A stretch of DNA of 64,000 nt, from assembly GCF_003046475.1 (NCBI RefSeq), contig NZ_PZZZ01000002.1, forward strand, positions 496,001 through 560,000. The letters are read 5' to 3'. The notes beneath the pieces were generated by a model. It was not told the DNA's origin, did no database searches, and worked only from the letters and a program-made list of their open reading frames with translations. Numbering within the stretch: the stretch's first letter is position 1; every line of letters starts with the position of its first letter. The translations under genes and the position numbers were made by a program. This document shows positions 42,530-52,096 of the stretch, one piece after another. This DNA is from Mycoplana dimorpha. GTDB taxonomy: Bacteria; Pseudomonadota; Alphaproteobacteria; Rhizobiales; Rhizobiaceae.

Positions 42530-43882
42530 ATGGACGCATCGGCCAGAGCAAGCGAGGGGGCCGGTCCCTTCGAGGTCACGCACCGGCTGGTGCTGTCGAT
42601 CGCCATTCCGATGACGCTCGGCTTCCTGACGACGCCGTTGCTCGGCATCACGGACACGGCCGTCGCCGGTCGCCTCGGTTCGGCCGAGGCGCTGGCAGGC
42701 CTTGCCGTCGGCGCCGTGCTCTTCGACCTGATCCTCGGCAGCTTCAATTTCCTGCGCGCCTCGACGACGGGTCTCGTGGCGCAGGCATTCGGGCGTGGCG
42801 ACCGGCGCGAGGAACAGGCGATCTTCTGGCGGGCGCTTGCGATCGCCATCGGCTGCGGGCTGTTGATCGCGCTCGCCTCGCCGCTGCTGCTGAAGGCCGG
42901 GCTGGTGCTGATGGCGCCGCCGCCCGGCGTCGCGGAAGCGACGATCACCTATTTCTCGATCCGGATCCTGGCCGGGCCGATGGCGCTTGCCAACTACGCC
43001 ATCCTCGGCTTCGTGCTCGGGCGCGGCCGGGGCATGACGGGCCTGTTGCTGCAGGCGATCATCAACGGCGTCAACATCGTACTCTCGATCGTGCTCGGCC
43101 TTCACTACGGCTGGGGCGTGTCGGGGATCGCCGGCGGGGCGCTGATCGGCGAGACGGCCGGCATGCTGACCGGCCTCGTGCTGGTTCTGCGCCGCTTCGA
43201 CCGCGCCGATCGTCCTGCGAGGGGAGCGATCTTCACGGCCGCGCGGATGCGGGCGCTGTTCGCGCTCAACCGCGACATCATGATCCGCACCTTCGTGCTG
43301 CTGGCCGCCTTCACGCTCATGACCCGCATCGGCTCGTCCTTCGGGCCGCTATCGCTGGCCGCCAATGCGGTGCTGATGAACATCTTCCTGGTTGCCGGCT
43401 ACTATCTCGACGGATTGGCGAACGCGGCCGAACAGATCGTTGGCCGCTCGATCGGCGCGAACCACCGCCCCGCCTTCGACCGCGCGGTGCGGCTCACCAT
43501 GCTCTGGTCTTTCGGGCTCGGCGCCGCGACGGCGCTGTTGTTCTTCCTGTTCGGCACCGACGTCATCGCCCTGCTGACGACCACCGAAACCGTCCGCGCG
43601 GAAGCCGCCACCTACCTGCCCTGGGCGGCGCTGACGGCGATCACCGGCGCGCTCGCCTTCCAGATGGACGGCGTCTACATCGGCGCGGCCTGGTCGGCGA
43701 CGATGCGCAACATGATGATCCTGTCCTTTCTCGGCTACCTGGCGGCGCTCGCGATCTTCGTGCCGCTCTTCGGCAATCACGGGCTCTGGCTGTCGCTGAA
43801 CCTGTTTCTTGCCTTTCGCGGGCTGTTTCTCGCATCCCGCGTTCCGCGGCTCGCCGGTCAGATCTTCCGCTCGGCCCAGTAG
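42530..43882 (+). CDS. MATE-family multidrug/metabolite exporter
   Basis: A 450-residue, twelve-helix MATE protein of the DinF-like branch (IPMTLGFLTTPLLGITDTAVAGRLGSAEALAGLAVG; NFLRASTTGLVAQAFGRGD; GYYLDGLANAAEQIVGRSIGANHRPAF; FQMDGVYIGAAWSATMRNMM). It exports cationic drugs or other toxic compounds using ion gradients. The ATG at 42530 has GGGAAGGAAAC. Its 3' end overlaps pyrD by 25 bp in convergent orientation. Confidence 0.92.
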   Translation: MDASARASEGAGPFEVTHRLVLSIAIPMTLGFLTTPLLGITDTAVAGRLGSAEALAGLAVGAVLFDLILGSFNFLRASTTGLVAQAFGRGDRREEQAIFWRALAIAIGCGLLIALASPLLLKAGLVLMAPPPGVAEATITYFSIRILAGPMALANYAILGFVLGRGRGMTGLLLQAIINGVNIVLSIVLGLHYGWGVSGIAGGALIGETAGMLTGLVLVLRRFDRADRPARGAIFTAARMRALFALNRDIMIRTFVLLAAFTLMTRIGSSFGPLSLAANAVLMNIFLVAGYYLDGLANAAEQIVGRSIGANHRPAFDRAVRLTMLWSFGLGAATALLFFLFGTDVIALLTTTETVRAEAATYLPWAALTAITGALAFQMDGVYIGAAWSATMRNMMILSFLGYLAALAIFVPLFGNHGLWLSLNLFLAFRGLFLASRVPRLAGQIFRSAQ

Positions 43883-44940
43883 GCGGTGCGGCTGCAACGG
43901 ATGTCGCGGATCGAGGCCAGGCCCTCGCGGTCGCAGAGAGCCGACAGTCCCTTGACGATCCCGGCGGGCAGGCCCGGGCCGGCATAGACCATGCAGGAGT
44001 AGAGCTGGACGAGATCGGCGCCGGCGCGGATCTTCTCCGCGGCGGTCTCCGCCGAGTTGACGCCACCGACGCCGATGATCGGCAAGGCTTGGCCGACGCG
44101 CTGGCGCATCTTGGCCAGAACGGTCGTCGATTTTTCGAACAACGGCCGGCCGGAAAGGCCGCCGGCCTCGCCCGCCTGCGCCCGGTCAGTCAGGCCGTCG
44201 CGCGACAGCGTCGTGTTGGAGACGATCAGGCCGTCGAGGTCGACGGCGAGCGCCACCTCGGCGATATCGTCGAGACCTTCCTCGGTCAGGTCCGGCGCGA
44301 TCTTCAGGAAGACCGGCACGCGGCGCCCGCTGCGAGCCTCCTGTTCGTCGCGGGCGGACAAAACGGCGGAGAGGAGGGCGGCAAGGCTCTCGCGCGCCTG
44401 CAGGTCGCGAAGGCCCGGCGTGTTCGGCGAAGAGATGTTGGCGGTGAAGTAGCGCGCCACGTCGTAGAAGGTGCGGATCCCGGTGACATAGTCGCCGATC
44501 CGGTCCTCGCTGTCCTTGTTGGCGCCAATGTTGACGCCGATCAGCGACTGGCGCGAGCAGGCCTGAAGACGCCGCAGCGCCGCTGCATGGCCTTCGTTGT
44601 TGAAGCCGAGCCGGTTGATGACGGCCTCGTCGGCGGTCAGCCGGAAGATGCGCGGCTTGGGGTTGCCCGACTGCGGCTTCGGCGTGACCGTCCCGATCTC
44701 GGCGAAGCCGAAACCGAGACGGATCAGCGCCTCCGGAACCTCGGCATTCTTGTCGTAGCCGGCGGCCATGCCGATCGGGTTCGCAAATTCGAGGCCGGCG
44801 ATCGTCTGGCGCAGGCGCGGGTCGGCTCGAAGCCGGCAGGCCGGAATCACGCCGCCCTTCAGCGCGGCGATCGAAAGTCCGTGCGCAGTCTCGGGATCAA
44901 ACAGGAACAGGCCCTTCCGGGCGAGATCGGCCAGTGTCAT
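43858..44940 (-). CDS. pyrD: Dihydroorotate dehydrogenase (quinone), class 2
   Basis: A 360-residue membrane-associated flavoenzyme that oxidises dihydroorotate to orotate with quinone in pyrimidine synthesis. Class-2 features are the N-terminal amphipathic helix (MTLADLARKGLFLFDPETAHG), NPIGMAAGYDKNAE, the catalytic Ser in NISSPNTPGLR, and FMN-binding LIVSNTTL and GVGGVNSAETAAEKI. The gene starts 1 bp after the DUF952 stop, a conserved DUF952-pyrD pair in rhizobia. Confidence 0.97.
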   Translation of the reverse strand: MTLADLARKGLFLFDPETAHGLSIAALKGGVIPACRLRADPRLRQTIAGLEFANPIGMAAGYDKNAEVPEALIRLGFGFAEIGTVTPKPQSGNPKPRIFRLTADEAVINRLGFNNEGHAAALRRLQACSRQSLIGVNIGANKDSEDRIGDYVTGIRTFYDVARYFTANISSPNTPGLRDLQARESLAALLSAVLSARDEQEARSGRRVPVFLKIAPDLTEEGLDDIAEVALAVDLDGLIVSNTTLSRDGLTDRAQAGEAGGLSGRPLFEKSTTVLAKMRQRVGQALPIIGVGGVNSAETAAEKIRAGADLVQLYSCMVYAGPGLPAGIVKGLSALCDREGLASIRDIRCSRTAYWAERKI

Positions 44941-44941
44941 C

Positions 44942-45286
44942 TCAATTCATCTCCGGAAAGACGTGACGACCGTCGGCGCCAAGCGGCAGCGGCTTTTCCC
45001 AGCGCACCGCGTCGAGCGGCAGCGCACCGTAGAGATGGGGAAACAGCTGTCCGCCGCGCGACGGTTCGTAGACGAGCGCCGCGCCGAGCGCCGCCCCGTC
45101 GATGGCAACCAGCAGCAGATCGGTTTGGCCGGAAAAATGCTTTGCCGCCGTCTCCGGCGCTTGTGCCGCGGTCGAAAAATGAATGAACCCGTCGGCGAGA
45201 TCGACTGGCGCACCCTCGAAGCGGCCCTGCTGTCGGGCGGCCTGCCACAGACTTGCCGGGACGATTTTGTATATAGTGTCGGACAT
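44942..45286 (-). CDS. DUF952 protein
   Basis: A 114-residue DUF952 protein (IYKIVPASLWQAARQQGRFEGAPVDLADGFIHFST; AAKHFSGQTDLLLVAID; LFPHLYGALPLDAVRW). The fold is related to ADP-ribosyltransferase-like proteins, but its role is unknown. Directly upstream of pyrD (1-bp gap), suggesting a link to nucleotide metabolism. Confidence 0.9.
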   Translation of the reverse strand: MSDTIYKIVPASLWQAARQQGRFEGAPVDLADGFIHFSTAAQAPETAAKHFSGQTDLLLVAIDGAALGAALVYEPSRGGQLFPHLYGALPLDAVRWEKPLPLGADGRHVFPEMN

Positions 45287-45397
45287 GGCGTGCTTCCTGC
45301 TCGATTGCGGACGGCGCTGGTTGCAGCGCTTGCCGCATCGTGGCCGGAAAGTCCACGGACAAATTCTATTCCGGGGTTGGTTTCAGGAGGAAGTCGA

Positions 45398-45829
45398 ATG
45401 CACAGGTCGCTTGCAGGTCTCGCCTTTGTCCTTCCACTGTTGGTCGCCGGTGCGGCGACGGCGGCAGAGAACGGACGCTACCAGATGGAACGCACCGCCG
45501 AGGGCTTCGTTCGGCTTGATACGCGCACCGGCGAGGTGTCGTTGTGCAAGGAGGCCTCCGGCCAGATCGCCTGCCGCATGGCCGCCGACGAGCGTGCCGC
45601 CTTCGAGACGGAGCTCGACCTGCTGACGAAGCGGGTAGAAGCGCTGGAAAAGGCACAGGGATCCGGGCTGTATTCCGATAAACCGCACCTCCCGACCGAC
45701 GAGGAGATTGACCGGACCATGGGCGTCATGGAAAGAATAATGCGGCGCTTCATGGACATCGTGAAGACACTGGAAGGGGGCGACCACAAGGCGGGCTCGC
45801 AGTCGGACCAGTTGCCGGAAAAGACCTGA
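45398..45829 (+). CDS. Uncharacterised secreted protein with coiled coil
   Basis: A 143-residue protein with a signal peptide (LAGLAFVLPLLVAGAATAAE). A small N-terminal domain (GRYQMERTAEGFVRLDTRTGEVSLCKEASGQIACRM) has two cysteines. A short coiled coil (FETELDLLTKRVEALEKAQ) and a charged tail follow. I recognise it as a recurrent rhizobial hypothetical but know no function. The ATG at 45398 has AGGAGGAAG. The long frame upstream is antisense to DUF952. Confidence 0.85.
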   Translation: MHRSLAGLAFVLPLLVAGAATAAENGRYQMERTAEGFVRLDTRTGEVSLCKEASGQIACRMAADERAAFETELDLLTKRVEALEKAQGSGLYSDKPHLPTDEEIDRTMGVMERIMRRFMDIVKTLEGGDHKAGSQSDQLPEKT

Positions 45830-45893
45830 GCGCGCCTTCGCGACGCCCCGCCGGCAAGGCCGATCATGACCGTGCTCTTGGGGAGGGGCCAGC

Positions 45894-46547
45894 ATGACGA
45901 CAGGAATGACGATCATCATAGCCGACGATCATCCGCTGTTCAGGGGAGCGCTGAGGCAGGCGTTGCTGGCGATGCACGACGAGCCGGCGGTGGTGGAGGC
46001 CGGTGACTTCGAAGCGGCCCGGTCGGCAGCCGCACGACACCAGAACGCCGACCTGATGCTGCTCGATCTCACCATGCCGGGGGGCAGCGGCCTTTCCGGC
46101 CTGATCATGCTGCGCGCCGAGTATCCGAGCCTGCCGGTCGTGATCGTCTCGGCCAGCGACGATGCGGCGACCGTCCGCCGGGCACTCGACCTCGGCGCCT
46201 CCGGCTTCATCTCCAAATCCGCCTCGATCGATGAAATCCGCAAGGGCATCGCCGCCGTTTTGGACGGCAATATCTACACGCCGGTCGGCTACGAGCGCGG
46301 CACCGAGCAGGACGCCGAGATTGGCGACCTGATCAACCGCCTGCGCACCCTGACGCCGCAGCAGTCACGCGTCCTCTCAATGGTGGGCGAGGGGCTCTTG
46401 AACAAGCAGATCGCCTACGAACTCGGGGTCTCCGAGGCGACGGTCAAGGCACATGTCTCCGCGATCCTGCTCAAGCTGAACGTTGACAGCCGCACCCAGG
46501 CGGTCATCCAGCTCGGCAAGATCGGCGCCACGTCGGCAGTGGTCTGA
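45894..46547 (+). CDS. LuxR/NarL-type response regulator
   Basis: A 217-residue two-component regulator. The receiver domain (1-125) has Asp11/Asp12, phosphoacceptor Asp58 (LLLDLTMPGG) and Lys near 107 (FISKSAS). The LuxR helix-turn-helix at the C-terminus (LTPQQSRVLSMVGEGLLNKQIAYELGVSEATVKAHVSAIL) binds DNA. It converges with a hybrid SSS/histidine kinase gene 16 bp away, the likely partner; this pairing resembles kinases controlling carbon use and acetate response in proteobacteria. Confidence 0.94.
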   Translation: MTTGMTIIIADDHPLFRGALRQALLAMHDEPAVVEAGDFEAARSAAARHQNADLMLLDLTMPGGSGLSGLIMLRAEYPSLPVVIVSASDDAATVRRALDLGASGFISKSASIDEIRKGIAAVLDGNIYTPVGYERGTEQDAEIGDLINRLRTLTPQQSRVLSMVGEGLLNKQIAYELGVSEATVKAHVSAILLKLNVDSRTQAVIQLGKIGATSAVV

Positions 46548-46563
46548 CGGCCGGTCGGCCCGG

Positions 46564-49500
46564 CTATTCCGCCGCCGCCTTCTCCAGGTTTGCCAGCCGC
46601 GTCAGCCATGCCCGCATCGAGGCGGGGCGGACCGGCTTGTTCTGCACGACGATGTCGTTGCCCTCCGCAAGCGCCCGCACCTCGGCCGAGCGGTCGGCGG
46701 TGATCAGCAGGCCCGGAATGTCTGCGCCGCAGCCCTCGCGGACACGGACGATCGCCTCGACGCCGGTCCCGTCGTCGAGATGATAATCGGCGAGGATCGC
46801 GTGCGGGGCGAGGACGCCACGGGCCAGCATGTGGTTGACGGCCACAAGGGATTCGGCGGTGACGACCTCGCATCCCCAGCCTGACAAGAGCAGCCGCATG
46901 CCGTCGAGAATCGTCGGCTCGTTGTCGATGCAAAGCACCCGCAAGCCCTGCAGAGGCTCGCCTGCCGGTGCCTTTTCGATGGTCGCCTTCGCCTTGCGCC
47001 GGCTTGCCTCTATGTCGATCGGGACGCGCACCTTGAAAGTCGTTCCCTTGCCCGGGCTCGATTGCAGATCGACCGGGTGATTGAGCACGCGCGAGATGCG
47101 GTCGACGATCGAAAGGCCGAGCCCCAGCCCCGGTGCCGTTCGCGCACCTTCATCGAGACGGGCGAATTCCTTGAACACGATGCGGAACTTCGAGGCGGGA
47201 ATGCCGATGCCGGAATCGAGCACCTGGATGCTGGCGCTGCCGCCCTTGCGCCGCACGCCGACCAGTACTTTTCCCTCTGGCGTGTATTTGACGGCGTTGG
47301 AGACGAGGTTCTGCACGAGGCGCCGCAGCAGGTTCGGATCGCTCTTCACGGCAAGCGAGCTCGGCACGACCCTCAGCGCCAGGTTTTTCTCCCTGGCCAT
47401 CGGGGCAAAGTCCGTCTCGATCCGCTTCAGCAGGTCACCGAGATGCACGACCTGCAGCCGCGGCTTCATCGCCCCCGTATCCAGGCGGGACATGTCGAGT
47501 ACGGCGCCGAGAATGGCTTCGACCGATTCCAGTGAGGAGTCGATGTTATGGATCAGGGCCCGGTTTTCCGAATCGCCGAGGCGTTCCACCAGCGAGGAAG
47601 AATAGAGCCGTGCCGCATTCAGCGGCTGGAGGATGTCATGGCCGGCGGCGGCAAAGAAGCGGGTCTTGCCGAGATTGGCCTCTTCCGCCGCCGCGCGGGC
47701 TTCCGCAAGCGCGGTGTTGACCCGGGTCAGTTCGGCGGTGCGTTCGGCGACGCGCAGTTCCAGCGTCTCGTTGGCGAGCTTCAAGGCGCGGTCGGCTTCA
47801 ACGCGCTCGGTAATGTCGGTGAAGGTCGCGACGAAGCCTCGTTCCGGCATGGTGTTGGAGAGGACTTCGACGATGCGGCGGCCGCCGGACAGCACCAGCT
47901 GGAACGGCTGGTCGGGGGTCATGATGGCGGCGAGGATCGCAGATCGCTCGGCGGCGGCGATATGGCCTTCGCCGACGAGGAGGTCGACCATGTCCTGCAA
48001 GGCGAAGCCGACCTGCCCCACCTGCTCGGGCAGGTCGAGCAGTTCGCGGAACCGGCGGTTCCAGACCGTCAGGTTCCCGGAACTGTCGAAGACGGCGATG
48101 CCCTGGTTCATTTGCCCGAGCGCCGTCTGCAGCATGCCTTGGTTGTACTGCAGCGCCTCGCTTGCCTGGTCGAGCAGCCAGTTGGTATCGGCGGCGGTCT
48201 CGTCGATCCGCTGGATCGTCAGGGACAGGACGAGGCGCGCCGAGGAGGAGCCGATCGCGCTGCCGAGCACCTGCTCTGAAAAGTGCACGAGCGCTATGTC
48301 GGCGGGCGCGGTGTCGGCCAGCCAGCGGCCGGCCTGCCGCTCGTAGGTCTGGAACGAGCGCTCGGTGCGCTCCTCGCCGAGGTAGGTGGCGACGGTATTC
48401 TTCAGGTCGCGCACCGTCACCTTGGTCTTGCTGCCGCGGAAGGCCCGTTCGAGCGGTGGCCGCGTGCTGATGAAGATGTTGGCCTGCAGCCGCTCGCTGT
48501 TGGTGGTGTTGCGTGACAGCGAGCCGATGACGAAGGCGCCGACATTGACCATCAGGGCGAGCACGGAGGCGGCGACGAGCGGGTCGCCATGCTCGGCGGA
48601 GAACACGGAGACGCCGGGGAAGACGAAGGCGAGGATCGTCGCGGCGACACCGGCATTGTCGCTGAGGCCGAGGCTTGGCAGGAAGAGCAGGTAAGCCCAG
48701 ACCGCCAGCCCCGACACCATGCCGGCGATCGCGCCGCGGGCGTTCGCCTGCCGCCAGACGAGGCCGCCGAGCAGGGCAGGGGCGACCTGGGCGATGGCGG
48801 CGAATGCGAGCAGCCCGATCGAGGCCAGACCGGCGCTCGACGTCGAAAAGCGATAATAGGCATAGCCGAGCAGCAGCACGAAGAAGATCGCCAATCTGCG
48901 GATGCGCAGCAGCGTCCGGGTCAGGTCCTCCTGCGGCTCGCCCCTGCCGATCAGGCTGCGGCGCAGGACGATCGGTATGACGATGTCGTTCGAAACCATG
49001 ATCGACAGCGCCACGCACTCAACGATCACCATCGCGGTGGCGGCGGAGAAGCCGCCGATGAAGGAGATCAGCGTCAGGATCGGCTGCCCCTGGGCGAGCG
49101 GCAGCGCCAGGACATAGAGGTCCGCATCGCCCAGCCCCTGGAAGGCGATCACGCCGCCGATCGCGACCGGCAGCACGAACAAGTTTATCGCCAGCAGGTA
49201 GAGCGGAAACAGTACGCGCGCGGTGCGCAGTTCGCCCGCGGTGCGGTTCTCGACAACCGTGACGTGGAATTGCCGCGGCAGCATGATGATGGCAAAGCCG
49301 GACAGCACGATCAGCAGCAGCCAGCGGACGATCGGCGTCTCGTGTGCCAGTGCGCCCATGACCCGTGCGTTCTCGGCGGCGCGCAGCCACAGATCGCCGA
49401 GCCCGTCGAACATGAAGTAGACGACGTAGATGCCGACGGTGGCGAAGGCGAAAAGCTTGACGACCGATTCCATCGAGATCGCCAGGATCAGCCCGTCCTG

Positions 49501-50067
49501 GTGCTCGGTCGCGTCGGTGTGGCGCGTGCCGAAGATGGCGGCGAAACAGGCGAGGAACAGCGAGACGATCAGCGGCAGGTCGATGAACGCGTGGGAACTG
49601 GAGAAGCCGTATTCGTAGTGATCGACTACCACCTTGACCGAGCTGGACACGGCCTTGAGCTGCAGGGCGATATAGGGGATCGCGCCGATCAGCGCGATCA
49701 GCGCCACGATCGCCGCAACGACGGGGTCCTTTCCATAGCGGGCGCCGACGAAGTCGGCGATCGAGGTGAGGCGCTCGGACTTGGCGAGCGCGACGATCCG
49801 GCGGATCAACGGCAGGCCGAGCGTGAACATCAGGATCGGGCCGATGTAGATGCCGAAGAACTCGAGCCCCTTGGTGCTGGCAAGACCGACGCCGCCGAAA
49901 TAGGTCCACGAGGTGCAATAGATGGCGAGGCTGAGCGCATAGACCAGCGGTCGCCCGCGGGTCGCTGCATCCGGCTCGCGCGTTTTCCGGTCGCCATAGG
50001 TCGCCACCGCAAACAGCAGCAGCAGATAAGCGAAGGCCGCGGCGAATATGGTCCAGCCCGGCAGCAT
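46564..50067 (-). CDS. Hybrid sensor kinase with sodium:solute symporter domain
   Basis: A 1167-residue protein. Residues 1-500 are a twelve-or-more-helix sodium:solute-symporter domain (YCTSWTYFGGVGLASTKGLEF; GGFSAATAMVIVECVALSIMVSND). A linker and a PAS domain (about 640-760, GIAVFDSSGNLTVWNRRFRELLDLP) follow, then a coiled coil, HisKA with His810 (AAAGHDILQPLNAARL), HATPase (NLVSNAVKYTPEGKVLVGV; LGLGLSIVDRISR) and a C-terminal receiver with Asp1094 (AILADYHLDDGTGVEA). It belongs to the CbrA/NahK-like class in which a transporter module may sense its own substrate. It probably signals to the adjacent LuxR-type regulator. Confidence 0.94.
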   Translation of the reverse strand: MLPGWTIFAAAFAYLLLLFAVATYGDRKTREPDAATRGRPLVYALSLAIYCTSWTYFGGVGLASTKGLEFFGIYIGPILMFTLGLPLIRRIVALAKSERLTSIADFVGARYGKDPVVAAIVALIALIGAIPYIALQLKAVSSSVKVVVDHYEYGFSSSHAFIDLPLIVSLFLACFAAIFGTRHTDATEHQDGLILAISMESVVKLFAFATVGIYVVYFMFDGLGDLWLRAAENARVMGALAHETPIVRWLLLIVLSGFAIIMLPRQFHVTVVENRTAGELRTARVLFPLYLLAINLFVLPVAIGGVIAFQGLGDADLYVLALPLAQGQPILTLISFIGGFSAATAMVIVECVALSIMVSNDIVIPIVLRRSLIGRGEPQEDLTRTLLRIRRLAIFFVLLLGYAYYRFSTSSAGLASIGLLAFAAIAQVAPALLGGLVWRQANARGAIAGMVSGLAVWAYLLFLPSLGLSDNAGVAATILAFVFPGVSVFSAEHGDPLVAASVLALMVNVGAFVIGSLSRNTTNSERLQANIFISTRPPLERAFRGSKTKVTVRDLKNTVATYLGEERTERSFQTYERQAGRWLADTAPADIALVHFSEQVLGSAIGSSSARLVLSLTIQRIDETAADTNWLLDQASEALQYNQGMLQTALGQMNQGIAVFDSSGNLTVWNRRFRELLDLPEQVGQVGFALQDMVDLLVGEGHIAAAERSAILAAIMTPDQPFQLVLSGGRRIVEVLSNTMPERGFVATFTDITERVEADRALKLANETLELRVAERTAELTRVNTALAEARAAAEEANLGKTRFFAAAGHDILQPLNAARLYSSSLVERLGDSENRALIHNIDSSLESVEAILGAVLDMSRLDTGAMKPRLQVVHLGDLLKRIETDFAPMAREKNLALRVVPSSLAVKSDPNLLRRLVQNLVSNAVKYTPEGKVLVGVRRKGGSASIQVLDSGIGIPASKFRIVFKEFARLDEGARTAPGLGLGLSIVDRISRVLNHPVDLQSSPGKGTTFKVRVPIDIEASRRKAKATIEKAPAGEPLQGLRVLCIDNEPTILDGMRLLLSGWGCEVVTAESLVAVNHMLARGVLAPHAILADYHLDDGTGVEAIVRVREGCGADIPGLLITADRSAEVRALAEGNDIVVQNKPVRPASMRAWLTRLANLEKAAAE

Positions 50068-50260
50068 GCGTCCTCCGTGGTGGGGCAGGGTGCCCCGTTC
50101 ACCTTAGGCGATCCGGACAGCGAAGAAAATCGCGCGCGCCTTAGCCTTAAGTCCGAGAACAGGAGCGCGGTTGCACGAGCGGAAAATGACCCGCACGGGT
50201 GGTTCACTTGATCGGAAAACTGCATTAGCCTCAGGTGACAGGCAGCAACAGGAGGTGCAC

Positions 50261-50695
50261 ATGCTCAATGAATTCAAGGAATTCATCGCCCGCGGCAACG
50301 TGATGGATCTCGCGGTCGGCGTGATCATCGGCGCCGCCTTCAGCAAGATCGTTGATTCCGTCGTGAACGACCTCGTCATGCCGATCGTCGGTGCGCTGAC
50401 CGGGGGTGGATTCGATTTCTCCAACTACTTCATCCCGCTTTCAGCGAACGTCACAGCGGGTTCGCTTGCCGCCGCACGCCAGCAGGGCGCCGTCTTCGCC
50501 TACGGCAACTTCATCACCGTGTTGATCAACTTCCTGATCCTGGCGTGGATCATCTTCCTGATGATTAAGGCAGTGAACCGCATCCGCGCTTCCGTCGAGA
50601 AGCAGACGATCGAGGAAGACGCCGCTCCGCCGCCGGCCGACGTGCAACTGCTGACGGAAATCCGCGACTTGCTCAAGGCGCGTCCGGTGGTTTGA
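50261..50695 (+). CDS. mscL: Large-conductance mechanosensitive channel
   Basis: A 144-residue MscL with the conserved N-terminus and first helix ([40 protein letters not shown]), a periplasmic loop and the second helix ([22 protein letters not shown]), then the C-terminal bundle helix ([11 protein letters not shown]). It releases solutes on osmotic downshock. The ATG at 50261 is preceded by AGGAGGTGC. Confidence 0.98.
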   Translation: MLNEFKEFIARGNVMDLAVGVIIGAAFSKIVDSVVNDLVMPIVGALTGGGFDFSNYFIPLSANVTAGSLAAARQQGAVFAYGNFITVLINFLILAWIIFLMIKAVNRIRASVEKQTIEEDAAPPPADVQLLTEIRDLLKARPVV

Positions 50696-50855
50696 GCCTC
50701 CGGCTCGGGTCCTGCCGGTCGTGGCGCTCCGGCTTGCATCACCGAAATCGATCGGAATGTCAGATAAACTTGCGTGAACCGGCGGCAAAATCCCGCTAGA
50801 CATTCTCCGCATCGGACGCCGGCCATGCGCGCTCCGGCCGATCCGCAACGGAGGC

Positions 50856-52025
50856 ATGATGGACATTCTGAGCACCCTGAGCCCGCGGGCGCTGCATGCG
50901 CCCGAAAGCGGCATCGTCGAACTGGTGAACTACGCCCGCGGCCGGGCCGGTCTCATCCCGCTCTGGGTGGGCGAGGGCGACCTTCCGACACCGTCCTTCA
51001 TCTCCGACGCGGCGGCTGAGGCGCTCAGGGCCGGCGAGACGTTCTACACGTGGCAGCGCGGCATACCGGAGCTGCGCCAGGCGCTGTCGCGCTACTACCA
51101 GCGCCATTTCGGCCAGTCGCTCTCGCCCGAGCATTTCTACGTGGTCGGTTCGGGCATGCAGGCGATCCAGCTCGTGCTCCAGGCGATCGCATCGCCCGGC
51201 GACGACATGGTCTATCTCAGCCCTGCCTGGCCGAACTTCGCCGCGGCCGCCGGGATCGCCGGCATCCGGCCGCTCGCCGTTCCGCTGGAATTCACCGCCG
51301 GCCGCTGGCAGCTCGACCTGACGCGGCTCGAAGCCGCCATCACGCCGAACACGAAGGCTTTGTTCATCAACACCCCCTCGAATCCGACCGGCTGGACGGC
51401 GACGAAGGAAGAGCTTGCGGCGATCCTCGCCATCGCCCGCCGCCGCGGCCTCTGGATCATGGCCGACGAGATCTACGCGCGCTACTACTATGCCGGAGGA
51501 CGCGCGCCGTCCTTCCTGGACGTGATGGAAGCGGACGATCGGGTCGTCTTTGTCAATTCGTTTTCGAAGAACTGGTCGATGACCGGCTGGCGGGTCGGCT
51601 GGATCGTGGCCCCGCCGGCGATGGGGCAAGTGATCGAGAACCTGGTTCAATACTCGACCTCCGGCGTTGCCCAGTTCCTGCAGAAAGGCGCGGTCACAGC
51701 CCTCGACGAGGGGGACCGGTTCGTCCGCTCCAACATCGAGAAGGCAACGCTGTCGCGCGACCTGTTCTGCGACGCGCTGATCGCCACCAACCGCGTCGAG
51801 ACGCTCAAGCCCGACGGCGCCATCTACGCCTTCCTGAAGATCGACGGTGTCGAGGACGTCCGGAAGACGGCGCTCGACATTGTCGACAAGACCGGCGTCG
51901 GCCTGGCGCCGGGGACTGCTTTCGGCGAAGGCGGCTCGCTGTTCATGCGCGCCTGCTTCCTGCGCGATCCCGCCCAGGTTGCCGAGGCGGCGGAACGCCT
52001 GTCGCGCTACATTGCCGCACTTTGA
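50856..52025 (+). CDS. Class I/II PLP-dependent aminotransferase
   Basis: A 389-residue fold-type I aminotransferase (VGEGDLPTPSFISDAA; SGMQAIQLVLQAI; NTPSNPTGW; ADEIYARYYY; PLP lysine in NSFSKNWSMTGWRVGWIV; C-terminal arginine in FMRACFL). It likely transaminates an aspartate-, aromatic- or valine-like substrate; specificity cannot be read. Two adjacent ATGs at 50856 and 50859 follow GGAGGC. It stands alone between mscL and galE. Confidence 0.92.
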   Translation: MMDILSTLSPRALHAPESGIVELVNYARGRAGLIPLWVGEGDLPTPSFISDAAAEALRAGETFYTWQRGIPELRQALSRYYQRHFGQSLSPEHFYVVGSGMQAIQLVLQAIASPGDDMVYLSPAWPNFAAAAGIAGIRPLAVPLEFTAGRWQLDLTRLEAAITPNTKALFINTPSNPTGWTATKEELAAILAIARRRGLWIMADEIYARYYYAGGRAPSFLDVMEADDRVVFVNSFSKNWSMTGWRVGWIVAPPAMGQVIENLVQYSTSGVAQFLQKGAVTALDEGDRFVRSNIEKATLSRDLFCDALIATNRVETLKPDGAIYAFLKIDGVEDVRKTALDIVDKTGVGLAPGTAFGEGGSLFMRACFLRDPAQVAEAAERLSRYIAAL

Positions 52026-52096
52026 AACGTTGCGGATTGCTTCTTCGCCGCAGTCGCGTTTTTATCGGACGTTGAACAGCAGGCGGAGAGCACCGG

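Noticed and set aside
42484-45186. Plus-strand ORF of 900 codons
   Set aside because: It is a frame-shifted shadow of the MATE gene followed by antisense of pyrD; the translation is Arg/Ala/Asp-rich with no domain.
48589-50211. Plus-strand ORF of 540 codons
   Set aside because: Antisense to the symporter domain of the hybrid kinase; composition is Asp/Gln/Arg-rich without any motif.
50694-50706. GAGCC-TCC-GGCTC hairpin at the mscL stop
   Set aside because: Only a 5-bp stem with no T-run; too weak to call a terminator.
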